A DNA stretch of 64,000 bases. Source: Rhizobium sp. WYCCWR10014. Lineage in GTDB: Bacteria; Pseudomonadota; Alphaproteobacteria; Rhizobiales; Rhizobiaceae. Below the pieces are notes generated by a model. That model had not been told where the DNA came from. It searched no databases and was given only the letters and a program-made list of their open reading frames with translations. A program made the translations under genes and the position numbers. Of the stretch, positions 29,525 through 38,174 are shown piece after piece. Where the stretch lies: positions 124,001 to 188,000 of the forward strand of contig NZ_LXFU01000025.1 of NCBI RefSeq assembly GCF_001657485.1, read 5' to 3'. Within the stretch, counting starts at the first letter, position 1. Each line of letters starts with the position of its first letter.

Positions 29525-29561
29525 ATCCATAAACTAAGTTGATTGAACTAAGTTTATGGAT
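29525..29561. promoter_or_regulatory. Palindromic operator upstream of the first toxin-antitoxin pair
   Basis: A 37-bp inverted repeat lies 12 bp before the antitoxin ATG. The 16-base arms ATCCATAAACTAAGTT (29525-29540) and AACTAAGTTTATGGAT (29546-29561) differ at one pair and surround a 5-base spacer. Antitoxins of this class autoregulate by binding such sites, so this is probably the autoregulatory operator. That is inference from position and symmetry. Confidence 0.7.
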
Positions 29562-29572
29562 GCGAAGCCGAG

Positions 29573-29815
29573 ATGCGAATCATCAACATCCATGAGGCAA
29601 AGACCCATCTGTCGCGGCTCGTCGAAAACGCCGCGAACGGTGAGGTCTTCGTGATTGCCAAGGCCGGCAAGCCGCTGGTCAAGGTGGTGCCGCTCGATGC
29701 CGGCGGTGTGCAGCAGATCCGCCGCGTCGGTTTCCTGAAGGGGCGTATTTCCGTGCCCGATGATTTCGACAGCATGGATCTGCAGGACGTCGCCAGGTTT
29801 TCAAGGCCGCGATGA
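29573..29815 (+). CDS. Type II antitoxin, Phd/YefM-like
   Basis: An 80-residue antitoxin. MRIINIHEAKTHLSRLVENA with GEVFVIAKAGKPLVKVVPL is the classic Phd/YefM N-terminal DNA-binding module, and the C-terminal part (GRISVPDDFDSMDLQDV) should wrap the toxin. The neighbouring toxin is a PIN-domain RNase, so functionally this is a VapBC system. It overlaps the toxin start by four bases (ATGA), giving tight coupling. A large palindrome just upstream is the likely autoregulatory site. Confidence 0.85.
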   Translation: MRIINIHEAKTHLSRLVENAANGEVFVIAKAGKPLVKVVPLDAGGVQQIRRVGFLKGRISVPDDFDSMDLQDVARFSRPR

Positions 29816-30201
29816 AGCTCCTGCTCGACACGCTGCTGCTAATCTGGCTCGCCGAGGATTCGCCGAAACTGTCGACTGCTGTGAAGGAATTGGTCGCCGA
29901 TCCGCTCAACCAGCTGTTCTTCAGCCCTGCAAGCTTTGGCGAACTCAGCGCCAAGCACGCAGTCGGCCGCGACGATTTCAATCTCGATCCGCCGCTCTTC
30001 TACCGTGCCCTCATCGACAACGACTATTGCGAATTGCCGATCACCGTCATGCATACGCTGGCAGTGCATCGATTGCCGCCGATCCACTCCGACCCCTTCG
30101 ACCGGATCCTCATCGCGCAGTCGATCGTCGAAGGCATCCAGTTGCTGACGACGGACGAGACGGTCGCGCTCTATCCCGGACCGATCCGGCTGTTTCGGTG
30201 A
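29812..30201 (+). CDS. PIN-domain toxin ribonuclease (VapC type)
   Basis: A 129-residue PIN-domain protein. Acidic metal-binding residues are D6 in MKLLLDTLLLIW, E44 in SFGELSAKHA, D97 in HSDPFDRILIAQS and D115 in LLTTDETV. The first motif reads DTLLLIW where the family usually has DTHxLLW. VapC toxins cut tRNA or rRNA loops to stop translation; the target here is unknown. The gene follows its antitoxin with an ATGA overlap, and a partial family-2 repeat lies just after the stop. Confidence 0.85.
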   Translation: MKLLLDTLLLIWLAEDSPKLSTAVKELVADPLNQLFFSPASFGELSAKHAVGRDDFNLDPPLFYRALIDNDYCELPITVMHTLAVHRLPPIHSDPFDRILIAQSIVEGIQLLTTDETVALYPGPIRLFR

Positions 30202-30217
30202 CTGGCTTAGCTGCCCC

Positions 30218-30244
30218 GATCACACTTTTCGGCATCATGCTCTA
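30218..30244 (-). repeat. Partial family-2 intergenic repeat
   Basis: About 27 bp matching one end of the repeats at 16334-16446 and 48000-48112 (TCACACTTTTCGGCATCATG followed by CTCTA). It sits in the 47-bp gap between the convergent toxin and VOC genes. The rest of the element is missing. Confidence 0.6.
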
Positions 30245-30248
30245 GCGG

Positions 30249-30911
30249 TCAGCTTGCAAAGGCGATGAGATTCCCGTCGGGATCGCGGATGATGAAGGTC
30301 TGGGCGCCCCATGGTTCGGCCCTGAGACCCTGATGAAAAGGGACGTCCGATGCCGTGTATTCCAGGAACAGCGCCTTGGCGTCGTCGAGCGTGATGGTCG
30401 CCGACAGCGCATCCTCTTCCCGAAGCCGGAAATCCGGATGGAACAAAGGCATGTCGGAGGATCGGAGATTGAGCCGCGCCGCGCCCCGGAAAACCTGCGC
30501 GTAAAAAGGCGGCTCGCCATAAATGAAGGCGAGCTCGAAGCCGAGCTTGCCGGTGTAGAAATCGCAGGAAGTGGCGATATCGCGGACGAAGAGCTGCGGC
30601 TGCGCATCGATGAAAGTCGGCTTTTCGGGTCTTGTCTGGAGGGGCGTTTCCATTTTTGCCAGTCCTTGTTTCAGCGCCGTCCAGCTTTCGAAACCTTCCT
30701 TCGCCGCCACCAGCTCCTGCGCGTCGGCGAGCTTGAAATCCAGCTTGAGGATCTCAAGGTCGTTCAAGCTGGAGTAACGGGGAAGCCATCGCCGGATTTC
30801 AGCGGCGACCGGATAATATCTGTCCTGATGCCAGCGTTTATAGAGCTTGGCTCGCTTGCGGAGGTTTTCGAAATTCGGCACGGCGCATGGTTGAAGATTA
30901 TGGGCGGGCAT
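30249..30911 (-). CDS. VOC-domain protein with N-terminal helical extension
   Basis: A 220-residue protein in two parts. Residues 1-90 form a helical segment (ENLRKRAKLYKRWHQDRYYP, then ADAQELVAAKEGFESWTALK). The second motif is found in proteins that carry short helical or ankyrin-like repeats next to stand-alone enzymes. Residues about 100-220 are a single VOC fold of the bleomycin-resistance type (PQLFVRDIATSCDFYTGKLG, ending FIIRDPDGNLIAFAS). Substrate unknown. It is a single gene convergent with the toxin pair; no operon is evident. Confidence 0.75.
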   Translation of the reverse strand: MPAHNLQPCAVPNFENLRKRAKLYKRWHQDRYYPVAAEIRRWLPRYSSLNDLEILKLDFKLADAQELVAAKEGFESWTALKQGLAKMETPLQTRPEKPTFIDAQPQLFVRDIATSCDFYTGKLGFELAFIYGEPPFYAQVFRGAARLNLRSSDMPLFHPDFRLREEDALSATITLDDAKALFLEYTASDVPFHQGLRAEPWGAQTFIIRDPDGNLIAFAS

Positions 30912-31012
30912 AGCCCAGCCGGCACGATGCCGATGCGCCCCACGGAAAACGCGATGTCAGAATGAAGGGATGCCCTGAGATCGTCAAGCCTTTGGCTGAC
31001 GATCCCCGGTGG

Positions 31013-31891
31013 TCAGCTCGCGAAGCGGCCGGCGTCGGCGCCGTAATAATTCAGATAACGGTCCGAAATGCTGGAGATCGGCAACACGATCAGCACGTCG
31101 GTCGTGTTGAAGGCATGATCGACGACCGCGTGGGAGCCGACCATCGCACCGAGGCGCAGATAGCCCTTGATTAGCGGCGGCAGGGCCATCAGCGCCCGCT
31201 TCGGGTTGATGGCCTCGACCGGCATCAGGTCCATGTTGCGGGCCAGATGCGGCAGGGCGCCAACGGCCCATTCGTTCTTCGCCAGCACATTGTGGTAGAG
31301 GAAGGACAGCGCCAGCGCGTGGCTTTCGAGATAGACGCCGGGGAAAGAGGCGCAGCCGAACATGGCGCTGACGCCGTGCTTCAGCGCGTAGGCCCAGTTG
31401 CCCTGCCACAGGAGCTCGACGGTGCGCTTGGTGCGGTATTCCGGCAGCACGCAGGAGCGGCCGAGCTCCATGAAGCGCTTGTCCGGATGTTTGCCGATGA
31501 GGGCGTCGATTTCGAATTCGGAAGCCGAGTAAAAACCGCCATTGGCGATGGCGACATCCTGGCGCAACAGCCGGTAGGTGCCGACGATCTGGTCTTCCGG
31601 GTCGCCCTCGATCGAGCGGTCGAGAACCAGAAGATGATCGCAGACAGCGTCATAGGCGTCGACATCGCGCTGGCGGCGCATGGCGTCCAGCGGCAGCTGC
31701 GCCTTCATTTCGTTGACGAAGACGCGGTAGCGCACGGCCTGGGCGGCATCGATCTCGCGTGCCGTGCGGGCAAGGCGGGTCTCCAGATTGCCGATGCGGC
31801 CGAGGATATCGCCGTCCTTCTGTACAGCAGCCGTCGAGGGCCGTGCAGCCTCCGCGGTGGTGTCACGATTCAGGATGTCGATGGCGGACAT
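31013..31891 (-). CDS. olsB: L-ornithine N-alpha-acyltransferase (ornithine lipid synthesis)
   Basis: A 292-residue acyltransferase of the GNAT-like OlsB family, which joins a 3-hydroxy fatty acid from acyl carrier protein to ornithine to give lyso-ornithine lipid; OlsA then adds the second chain. Visible features are AQAVRYRVFVNEM, DHLLVLDRS, VGTYRLLRQDVA and ELGRSCVLPEYRTKRTVELLWQG, all conserved in OlsB. The length and the position beside the malic enzyme and histidine kinase genes agree with the rhizobial olsB locus. In rhizobia ornithine lipid matters under phosphate limitation or acid stress. Confidence 0.85.
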   Translation of the reverse strand: MSAIDILNRDTTAEAARPSTAAVQKDGDILGRIGNLETRLARTAREIDAAQAVRYRVFVNEMKAQLPLDAMRRQRDVDAYDAVCDHLLVLDRSIEGDPEDQIVGTYRLLRQDVAIANGGFYSASEFEIDALIGKHPDKRFMELGRSCVLPEYRTKRTVELLWQGNWAYALKHGVSAMFGCASFPGVYLESHALALSFLYHNVLAKNEWAVGALPHLARNMDLMPVEAINPKRALMALPPLIKGYLRLGAMVGSHAVVDHAFNTTDVLIVLPISSISDRYLNYYGADAGRFAS

Positions 31892-31999
31892 GACGATTCT
31901 CCCGTTGCCGGCTTATCGACGCCATAAAACACTTCTCTACGACAGGAAAGTGACATTTTGAATTTCCAGGCGCCAGAAGTGTGCCGGTTTCTGAGGCGC

Positions 32000-34282
32000 T
32001 CACCGCGCCTCTGCCCGACGGGCGGAAAGGGCGGCGACCGCTTGAACTTCGGTCAGCAGCCGCACCGGATCAACCGGCTTTATCATGACGCGGTTGGCGC
32101 CGTTGAGCAAGACTTGGCGGCGCGATTCGTCGCTCTTGTCGGCAGTCAGCACGATCACCGGCACCGAGGCGAGATCGAGCCGCCGCTCGTGGCCGCGCAG
32201 GCGTCCCAGCATGTCGATACCGTTGCCGCCAGGCATCGAGAGATCGCTGATGATGATATCGGGCCGGGCATTGGCCTCGCAGAGGGCGCAGTCGAGCAGC
32301 GCCTCGAAATCTTCGACATGGCGCACCTTATGCCCGCCCTTTTCCAGAACGACACGCACCAGCATGGCATTGATCGGATCGTCTTCGCCGAGCAGAATGC
32401 TGAGCCCGCTGGCGGCAACCAGCGTCTCCGCCACCGAAAGGCCGAAGCCCGGCTGGTTGTCGTTCAGCGCGTCGCGCTTCTCCATGCCGCGCATGCGCCC
32501 GCGCAGCACGTCGATCAGCGACTGTTCGCGCAGCGGCCGGATCAGCCACGCATCGAAGAGGTCGAGCGGATGGGCGCTACGCTCTTCCGGATTGACGAGC
32601 AGGACCTTGCGCAGGCCAAGGGCGGCGATTTCGGCGCGATCGGCAAGATGGGCGGAAAATTCCGCCGACATGCGATGGTCGATGATGATGTCGGTCGGCC
32701 GCCGTCCGCTCTTTGCCAGCTCGAGCAATGTTGCCCTCGCCGTCTCGCCGTCGCCGACGAGATGGCAGAGGCCGCCGAGCGCAGTGATCGTTTCGGCGAT
32801 GGCAGTGCGCGCCGCACCTGCCGGCGCCAGCAGCACGACGCTGTTGCCTGAAAGCAGCGTGTTTCGCCGGTCGAGGCGCTCGCTGCCGATATCGACAGGG
32901 AAGCGGATGGTGAATTCGCTGCCTCTGCCCTTTTCGCTGGCAACCGTCAGCGCGCCGTTGAATTCGCGCATGATACGGGCGGAGATGGCAAGGCCGAGCC
33001 CGGTTCCGCTGCTCTTATCGGCAACGCTCCCGCCCTGTTCGAACTCGCCGAAGACGCGCGCCTGCTCCTCCGCCGTCATGCCGGGACCGCTGTCGGTCAC
33101 GGTGATCGAGAGGTCGTCGCCGTCGAGCGACACGCGGATGAAGACGCCGCCGACCTGGGTGAACTTCACGGCGTTGCCGATAACGTTGAACAGAACCTGG
33201 CGCAGCCGCGCCGGGTCGAAGCTCATATTTTCGGGCACATCGGATGACACGGTGGCGCCGATCTCGATACCCTTTTCATGCGCCCGGTGGGCGAGCATCT
33301 CGACGACGCTTTCCAGCAGCTTGCGCAGCGATTCCGAGCGCGGATGCAGCGCGAAGCGGCCGACCTCGATGGTGGAGAAATCGAGCAGATCCTCGACGAG
33401 CTGTGTCAGCGCGTGGCCGGACTGGCGGATGCTCGCGAGATAGTTCTGCTGTTCCTGCGTCAGCCGCGTCTCGGCGATCAGATGGGTCATGCCGAGGATG
33501 CCGGAAAGCGGCGTGCGCACCTCGTGGCTGACGGTGGCAAGCAGCCTCGATTTGGCGGCGCTGTTATATTCGGCCTTCTGGCGGGCCTCCTCGCGGCCCT
33601 GCGCGATCAGCCGCTCGTCGGTCACGTCGCGGGCAACGCTCTGCAGCAGCAGGCGGCCGTTCGCTGGGTCGCGGGTAACGACGTCGCGCCAGAGGAAGAT
33701 GCGCTGGCCTTCCGGCGTCGAGATCTCGACATCGTAGCAGTGTGATATCGGACCGGGGCGGAAGGCCAGGCCGATTTCCTCGCAGGTTTTTCCTTCCGGA
33801 CGCAGGCGCCCGGTCAGGCGGCGAAAAGTGTCGTTGGCGGAGATGATGCGCCGGTCCATCGTGCGGCTGACCGTGATGTCGCCGAGCACGTCGTGCACGT
33901 CGGCAAACAGCTTTGCGCCGGCGTTCCAATCCGGCATGGATTGACCGGGGCGCTGCCCGGCCCTGCGCGAACGAACCATCAGCAGGGCATAACTGGCGAT
34001 GACGGCAAGACCAAGAACGACGAGACCGCCCGAAAGCAGCAGTGGATCGCCGGCATGGGCAAGCAGCATCAAGATCGTTGCGGCAAGAAGGCCGGCGCCG
34101 CCCAGCCAGTAGAACAGCAGGCGCCGTGTCGGTGCAGGCCCGCCCTGGCGGTCGTCGGCGCCCCGGGGTGCCGCCGCGTTCGGTCGTGAGAAAACCGTCT
34201 CCATCCGCTTCTCATGCGGCTTGGCGGCGGGTCCACCGAAGGCGGCGGACAATCTTTCCTGCAACTGTCCCAGGTTCTGCAT
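32000..34282 (-). CDS. Hybrid sensor histidine kinase with receiver domain
   Basis: A 760-residue membrane kinase. Two transmembrane helices lie at about residues 50-100, then a PAS-like region, then the HisKA domain with the phospho-accepting histidine in LATVSHEVRTPLSGILGMTH. The ATPase domain has the N box FNVIGNAVKFTQVGG, G1 VTDSGPGMTAEEQ and G2 SGTGLGLAISARI. A degenerate receiver-like segment follows, then a true receiver starting ILLGEDDPINAMLV with the phospho-Asp in IISDLSMPGGNG. No response regulator is adjacent, so its partner and signal are unknown; it lies downstream of lspA and upstream of olsB. Confidence 0.9.
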   Translation of the reverse strand: MQNLGQLQERLSAAFGGPAAKPHEKRMETVFSRPNAAAPRGADDRQGGPAPTRRLLFYWLGGAGLLAATILMLLAHAGDPLLLSGGLVVLGLAVIASYALLMVRSRRAGQRPGQSMPDWNAGAKLFADVHDVLGDITVSRTMDRRIISANDTFRRLTGRLRPEGKTCEEIGLAFRPGPISHCYDVEISTPEGQRIFLWRDVVTRDPANGRLLLQSVARDVTDERLIAQGREEARQKAEYNSAAKSRLLATVSHEVRTPLSGILGMTHLIAETRLTQEQQNYLASIRQSGHALTQLVEDLLDFSTIEVGRFALHPRSESLRKLLESVVEMLAHRAHEKGIEIGATVSSDVPENMSFDPARLRQVLFNVIGNAVKFTQVGGVFIRVSLDGDDLSITVTDSGPGMTAEEQARVFGEFEQGGSVADKSSGTGLGLAISARIMREFNGALTVASEKGRGSEFTIRFPVDIGSERLDRRNTLLSGNSVVLLAPAGAARTAIAETITALGGLCHLVGDGETARATLLELAKSGRRPTDIIIDHRMSAEFSAHLADRAEIAALGLRKVLLVNPEERSAHPLDLFDAWLIRPLREQSLIDVLRGRMRGMEKRDALNDNQPGFGLSVAETLVAASGLSILLGEDDPINAMLVRVVLEKGGHKVRHVEDFEALLDCALCEANARPDIIISDLSMPGGNGIDMLGRLRGHERRLDLASVPVIVLTADKSDESRRQVLLNGANRVMIKPVDPVRLLTEVQAVAALSARRAEAR

Positions 34283-34336
34283 GCTATCTGGATAACATAG
34301 GCCCGTTCCGAATGCCTTCAGGATTTCGATAAGATT

Positions 34337-34840
34337 TTAGTGGCCGGCCTTTTTCGGCAACAGCAGCTCGTCGAGAATGACGCAACCGGCGCCGATGGTG
34401 ATGAAACTGTCGGCGAGATTGAAGACCGCGAAGGACCAACTCTCGGTGTAGAAAAGAATGTAATCGATCACATGCCCATAGGCGAAGCGGTCGACGAGAT
34501 TGCCGATCGCGCCTGCGATGATCAGCGCATAACCGAGATGAGCGAGCCAGCGATCCTTCGCCGTGCGGTACCATAGCCAGATGACGAAGGCGACGATGAC
34601 GAGCCGCATACCGACGATGAACCAGCCATCCATGCCTGATAGCATCGAAAAGGCGACGCCGAGATTGTAGGTGCGGTAGAGCGCCAGCATCGGAATGACC
34701 GGCACGACCTCCTGTAGCGGCAGGTAGTGATCGACGGCGATCTTGACGACCTGGTCGATGAGAACGGCGACGACGATGAAGAAGAGGATCGGTGCCGGGC
34801 GCGAAAACAGCGCGGGGCGTGCAAGCGTCTGTTCGGTCAT
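34337..34840 (-). CDS. lspA: Lipoprotein signal peptidase II
   Basis: A 167-residue inner-membrane aspartic protease that removes signal peptides from diacylglyceryl prolipoproteins. Four membrane helices are visible; the catalytic aspartates are in [15 protein letters not shown] and [14 protein letters not shown]. The start overlaps the stop of the TrmH-family gene (ATGA), so it ends a three-gene overlapping operon with two RNA methyltransferase genes. Confidence 0.95.
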   Translation of the reverse strand: MTEQTLARPALFSRPAPILFFIVVAVLIDQVVKIAVDHYLPLQEVVPVIPMLALYRTYNLGVAFSMLSGMDGWFIVGMRLVIVAFVIWLWYRTAKDRWLAHLGYALIIAGAIGNLVDRFAYGHVIDYILFYTESWSFAVFNLADSFITIGAGCVILDELLLPKKAGH

Positions 34841-35697
34841 TTGCCCTCGGCAAGTGAGAGGAGATGGCGGCGCGCCTCGAAAAGCATGACGGCGGTGGCG
34901 ACAGCGAGGTTCAAGGAATCGGCACGGCCCTGCTGCGGAATGCGGGCAAGCGCGTCGGCCTCCCTGGCCAGCTGCTCCGGCAAGCCGGATTGTTCGTTGC
35001 CCATCAACAGCACGACGGGTTTTTTCCGGTAGTCGATCGTCCGGTAATCGACTGCGCCGGCAAGATGCGTCGCGACGACGGAAACGCCGGCCGATTTCCG
35101 CCAGGCGATGAATTCCTCAGGCGTCGCCCGCGCGAGCGGAACGGCAAAGACCGAGCCCATGGTGGCCCGCACCGTTTCGAGCGAGAAGGGATCGGTCGTT
35201 TCTCCCAGAAGAATGATGCCGGAAGCCCCTGCCGCATCGGCCGTGCGGATGATGGTGCCGAGATTGCCGGGGTCGCGTACCCGGTCGAGCGCCACCCATG
35301 TCTCGCCCTCGCTCAGTCGAATACCTTTGAGCGGCGTCCAGCGCTGTTCGAAGATGCCGACGACCATCTGCGGATTGTCGCGGCGGGTGATCGAGGCGAT
35401 CACCTTTTCGCTGACCTCGAGCACCAGCCCGCCCGAGGCGACGGTCTTTGCCGCCATCTGCTCGACCAGCGGCTTGCCCTTGGCGGCCTTGGCATAGACC
35501 AGCGTGCGGATCGCCCAGCCGAGTTCGATCGCATCGATGACGAGCTTCAGTCCTTCGGCCAGGAAAGTACCGCTTTCCTCGCGCGACTTCTTGTTCGTCA
35601 GCGCCTTGATGTCCTTGATGATCGGATTGGCGAGCGAGGTGACTTCCTTCACCTGTCCAACCCTGCGCGGTCCTTGATCGTGGAAGTCCTTGCTCAT
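34837..35697 (-). CDS. TrmH/SpoU family RNA 2'-O-methyltransferase
   Basis: A 286-residue SPOUT methyltransferase. An N-terminal substrate-binding part includes [23 protein letters not shown]. The knotted domain carries the three family motifs: [34 protein letters not shown] and [16 protein letters not shown]. It is expected to methylate a ribose in rRNA; the exact nucleotide is not known from sequence. It overlaps the genes on both sides by four bases. Confidence 0.9.
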   Translation of the reverse strand: MSKDFHDQGPRRVGQVKEVTSLANPIIKDIKALTNKKSREESGTFLAEGLKLVIDAIELGWAIRTLVYAKAAKGKPLVEQMAAKTVASGGLVLEVSEKVIASITRRDNPQMVVGIFEQRWTPLKGIRLSEGETWVALDRVRDPGNLGTIIRTADAAGASGIILLGETTDPFSLETVRATMGSVFAVPLARATPEEFIAWRKSAGVSVVATHLAGAVDYRTIDYRKKPVVLLMGNEQSGLPEQLAREADALARIPQQGRADSLNLAVATAVMLFEARRHLLSLAEGK

Positions 35698-36791
35698 TTC
35701 GGCACCCAGCGGGAAAAGAGGGAGGTGGAAAGCGCGCGGCCCTGCGTCTTGCCGTCAGTGCCGGCTTCGCGAATCACCAGCTCGCCGGATTCGACCACAC
35801 CGCCGGCGCCCCGCATCGTCTCGCGCATCAGCTCGTGGATCGAATAGAAGCTGGCGCGGATCGAATAGGCCGTCAGCACCAGGCCGACTGCTTTCGGCGA
35901 CAGGATCTCGCGGCAGACATCGAGCATCAACGGTAGATGCTCGAAGAGATGCCAGACTTCGCCATTGGGACCGCGGCCGAATTTCGGCGGATCGGTGAGG
36001 ATGATATCGTACTGGCTGCCGCGGCGTTCCTCGCGCAGGATGAATTTCATCGCATCCTCGCAGATCCAGCGGATCGGCAGCTTCTCCATGCGCCCGAGCG
36101 CCTGGTTTTCCCGCGCCCAGCCGATCGCCTTCTTCGAGGCGTCGACATGGGTGACCTCGGCGCCGGCTGCGGCGGCAACCAGCGAGGCGACGCCGGTATA
36201 ACCGAAGAGGTTCAGCACTTTCAGCGGCCGGCCGGCCTTTTCGACCTGCTCTTTCATCCAGCTCCAGTGGACGATCTGTTCGGGGAAGACGCCGACATGG
36301 CGGAAGGAGGTGAAGCGGCCGAGGAAATCGACGCCGAGCAGGTTGAGCGGCCAGGTCTCGCCGAGCGCCTCCTTGGGGAAGCGCCAGCGGCCGGTGCCTT
36401 CCTCATCGGTGTCGCCGGTGAAGGCGGCATCGACCTTCTCCCAGATATGGGCGGGCAGAGAAGGCCGCCACAGCGCCTGGGCTTCCGGACGGATGATGCG
36501 ATAGGGGCCGTATTGCTCGAGCTTTTCGCCGTTGCCGCTATCGATCAGATGGAAGTCGCCGGCCCCGAGCGATTCGAGGATGACGGGCACGCGCTCGGTC
36601 GGACGCTCGCCGCTGCGTGTCATCAGAGGACGCACGGCGGCGGCAGGCACGGCAGCCTCGCGCACCGCCTCACGGCTTGCCGCGGGCCGCGCGACCGGCT
36701 TCGGCGGCCGGCCTGCCCGATCGTCCCTGCGGCTTTCGCTGGAAGGACCTGATGTTTTCTTCTGGCCCGGCCGGCCTTCTCTCTGTTTCAA
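35694..36791 (-). CDS. Class I SAM-dependent RNA methyltransferase (RlmI-like)
   Basis: A 365-residue methyltransferase. The Rossmann core includes LKVLNLFGYTGVASLVAAAAGAEVTHVDASKKA (SAM-binding) and the catalytic-type motif ILTDPPKFGRGPNGE, close to rRNA cytosine-C5 methyltransferases such as RlmI. The first 55 residues are a basic Pro/Ala/Arg-rich tail. The start is uncertain: a TTG at 36791 has GGAAGAG about seven bases upstream, while the first ATG at 36623 has no clear site. It heads the overlapping operon with the TrmH-family gene and lspA. Confidence 0.82.
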   Translation of the reverse strand: MKQREGRPGQKKTSGPSSESRRDDRAGRPPKPVARPAASREAVREAAVPAAAVRPLMTRSGERPTERVPVILESLGAGDFHLIDSGNGEKLEQYGPYRIIRPEAQALWRPSLPAHIWEKVDAAFTGDTDEEGTGRWRFPKEALGETWPLNLLGVDFLGRFTSFRHVGVFPEQIVHWSWMKEQVEKAGRPLKVLNLFGYTGVASLVAAAAGAEVTHVDASKKAIGWARENQALGRMEKLPIRWICEDAMKFILREERRGSQYDIILTDPPKFGRGPNGEVWHLFEHLPLMLDVCREILSPKAVGLVLTAYSIRASFYSIHELMRETMRGAGGVVESGELVIREAGTDGKTQGRALSTSLFSRWVPK

Positions 36792-36840
36792 CGTGCTCTT
36801 CCGCGTCTCTGTCGGGGTGTCTTATCGGCTTTGCGTCGGC

Positions 36841-36898
36841 TGCAGCCCCGCGCGTCTTTTGAAACGCGCAAAGCGCACTGCGGCACTTTGAATATGCA
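36841..36898. repeat. RIME-like palindromic repeat, family 1 (copy A)
   Basis: A GCGCGTCTTTTGAAACGCGC hairpin is followed by CACTGCGGCACTTTGAAT and a TGCA end. It shares this layout with 56058-56160, 44576-44629 and 39040-39086, and resembles the palindromic intergenic elements called RIME in rhizobia. It lies upstream of the RlmI-like gene. Confidence 0.7.
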
Positions 36899-36978
36899 GT
36901 AGCCCAGAAAAGCGGGGCGGATCAACTGCGCCGCCGGCCAAGCCCGGGCAAGAGGAGAAGGTTTTCCCGGCGCGGCGC

Positions 36979-37569
36979 CTATTTCAAGCCCTCGGAGGCC
37001 TGTGTGCGAAGCCAGCTTTCCGCTGCGTAGAGGGCTGCGACATGCATCGACTGCATGATGACCGCGCCGGACTGCAGCTCGCCGAGGATGGCAGCAAGAT
37101 CCGCAAACAGCAGCTCGACCTTCTCGCCGGGGTCGAAAGACGGTTCGCCGGCCCGGTTCAGGCCAAGCGCCAGCCAGCTCGTCACCATATTGCTGTGGCT
37201 GGCGGCATTCGGATAGGAGGTGAGCAGCTTGACGAAGGTCGAGGCTTCATAGCCGGTCTCTTCCCGGAGTTCGCGTTGGGCCGCCGCCATCGCCGCATCG
37301 CCGGTCTTGCTGTCGCCCGGTTCGAGGCTGCCGGCGACCAGACCGAGCACGATCTCGCCGCGGCCGTGCCGATATTCCCGTGTCAGCAGCACGCGCCCGT
37401 CAGGCATCACGGGGATGACGTTGATCCAGTCGGGATAGTCGAGCACATGGAAGGGCGCGACGACGATTCCATCGGCGGTGATGCAATCGTCACTCCGGAC
37501 CCGGATCCAGCGATCCTCATAGGTGATGCGGCTTGCCGTCACGCTCCAGGGCTTCAGTTCGTCGTTCAT
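36979..37569 (-). CDS. NUDIX hydrolase (ADP-ribose pyrophosphatase-like)
   Basis: A 196-residue Nudix enzyme cleaving a nucleoside diphosphate linked to another group, most likely ADP-ribose or a nucleotide sugar. The Nudix box is visible as GDSKTGD then AAMAAAQRELREETGYEAS; the first conserved glutamate is replaced by Asp, while the metal-binding REETG core is intact. No neighbours explain its substrate. It is divergent from the CoxG-like gene. Confidence 0.82.
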   Translation of the reverse strand: MNDELKPWSVTASRITYEDRWIRVRSDDCITADGIVVAPFHVLDYPDWINVIPVMPDGRVLLTREYRHGRGEIVLGLVAGSLEPGDSKTGDAAMAAAQRELREETGYEASTFVKLLTSYPNAASHSNMVTSWLALGLNRAGEPSFDPGEKVELLFADLAAILGELQSGAVIMQSMHVAALYAAESWLRTQASEGLK

Positions 37570-37681
37570 CGGCCCATCCCTTATGTGTCAGATCGGAACC
37601 CGGCAGATAACATTCCGTACCGCCTTGGCAAAGCGCTTTCCCGCTGGGATAAGATGAGCGAATCGAAGATGGGGCCATCGA

Positions 37682-38137
37682 ATGGATTTCACCGGCGAAG
37701 AACGCATCGCCGCACCGCGGGACGTCGTCTGGGCAGCACTCAACGATCCCGAGATCATGCGCGGCTGCATTCCGGGCTGCCAGAGCATCGAGCGGCTGTC
37801 GCCTGATGTCTTCGAGGCGACGATCAAGGTCAGGTTCAGCCTGCTGTCTGCCACCTTCCACGGGCTGCTGACGCTTTCCAATATCGACGCACCGAAGAGT
37901 TACACGCTGTCGGCCGAAGGCAAGGGCGGTCTTGCCGGCTTCGCCAGGGGCAGCGCCGATATCGTGCTTGAGGAAAGGGGCGCCGAGACCATCCTGCACT
38001 ACCGCTCGAAGGCCGAACTCGGCGGCAGGCTCGCCCAGCTCGGCGCCCGCCTGCTCGATTCGACCTCGCAGAAGCTCGCCGAAGGGTTCTTTTCGGATTT
38101 CAATGCCGCGGTCGTCGCGAAGATGGCGGCGGGTTAG
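37682..38137 (+). CDS. CoxG-like SRPBCC family protein
   Basis: A 151-residue START/SRPBCC lipid- or ligand-binding fold protein related to CO dehydrogenase accessory CoxG: MDFTGEERIAAPRDVVWAAL, GCIPGCQSIERL, and the closing LLDSTSQKLAEGFFSDFNAAV are the family signature. In true CoxG the C-terminus anchors the CO dehydrogenase to the membrane; here no cox/CO dehydrogenase genes are present and the anchoring tail is absent, so the role is unknown. Confidence 0.82.
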   Translation: MDFTGEERIAAPRDVVWAALNDPEIMRGCIPGCQSIERLSPDVFEATIKVRFSLLSATFHGLLTLSNIDAPKSYTLSAEGKGGLAGFARGSADIVLEERGAETILHYRSKAELGGRLAQLGARLLDSTSQKLAEGFFSDFNAAVVAKMAAG

Positions 38138-38174
38138 GCTTGGCGCGGGCCGAGGGTTTGTTTAAATCGACGTC

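Noticed and set aside
32085-33443. A 452-codon plus-strand frame inside the histidine kinase gene
   Set aside because: Ser/Arg-rich translation without features, opposite a well-defined kinase.
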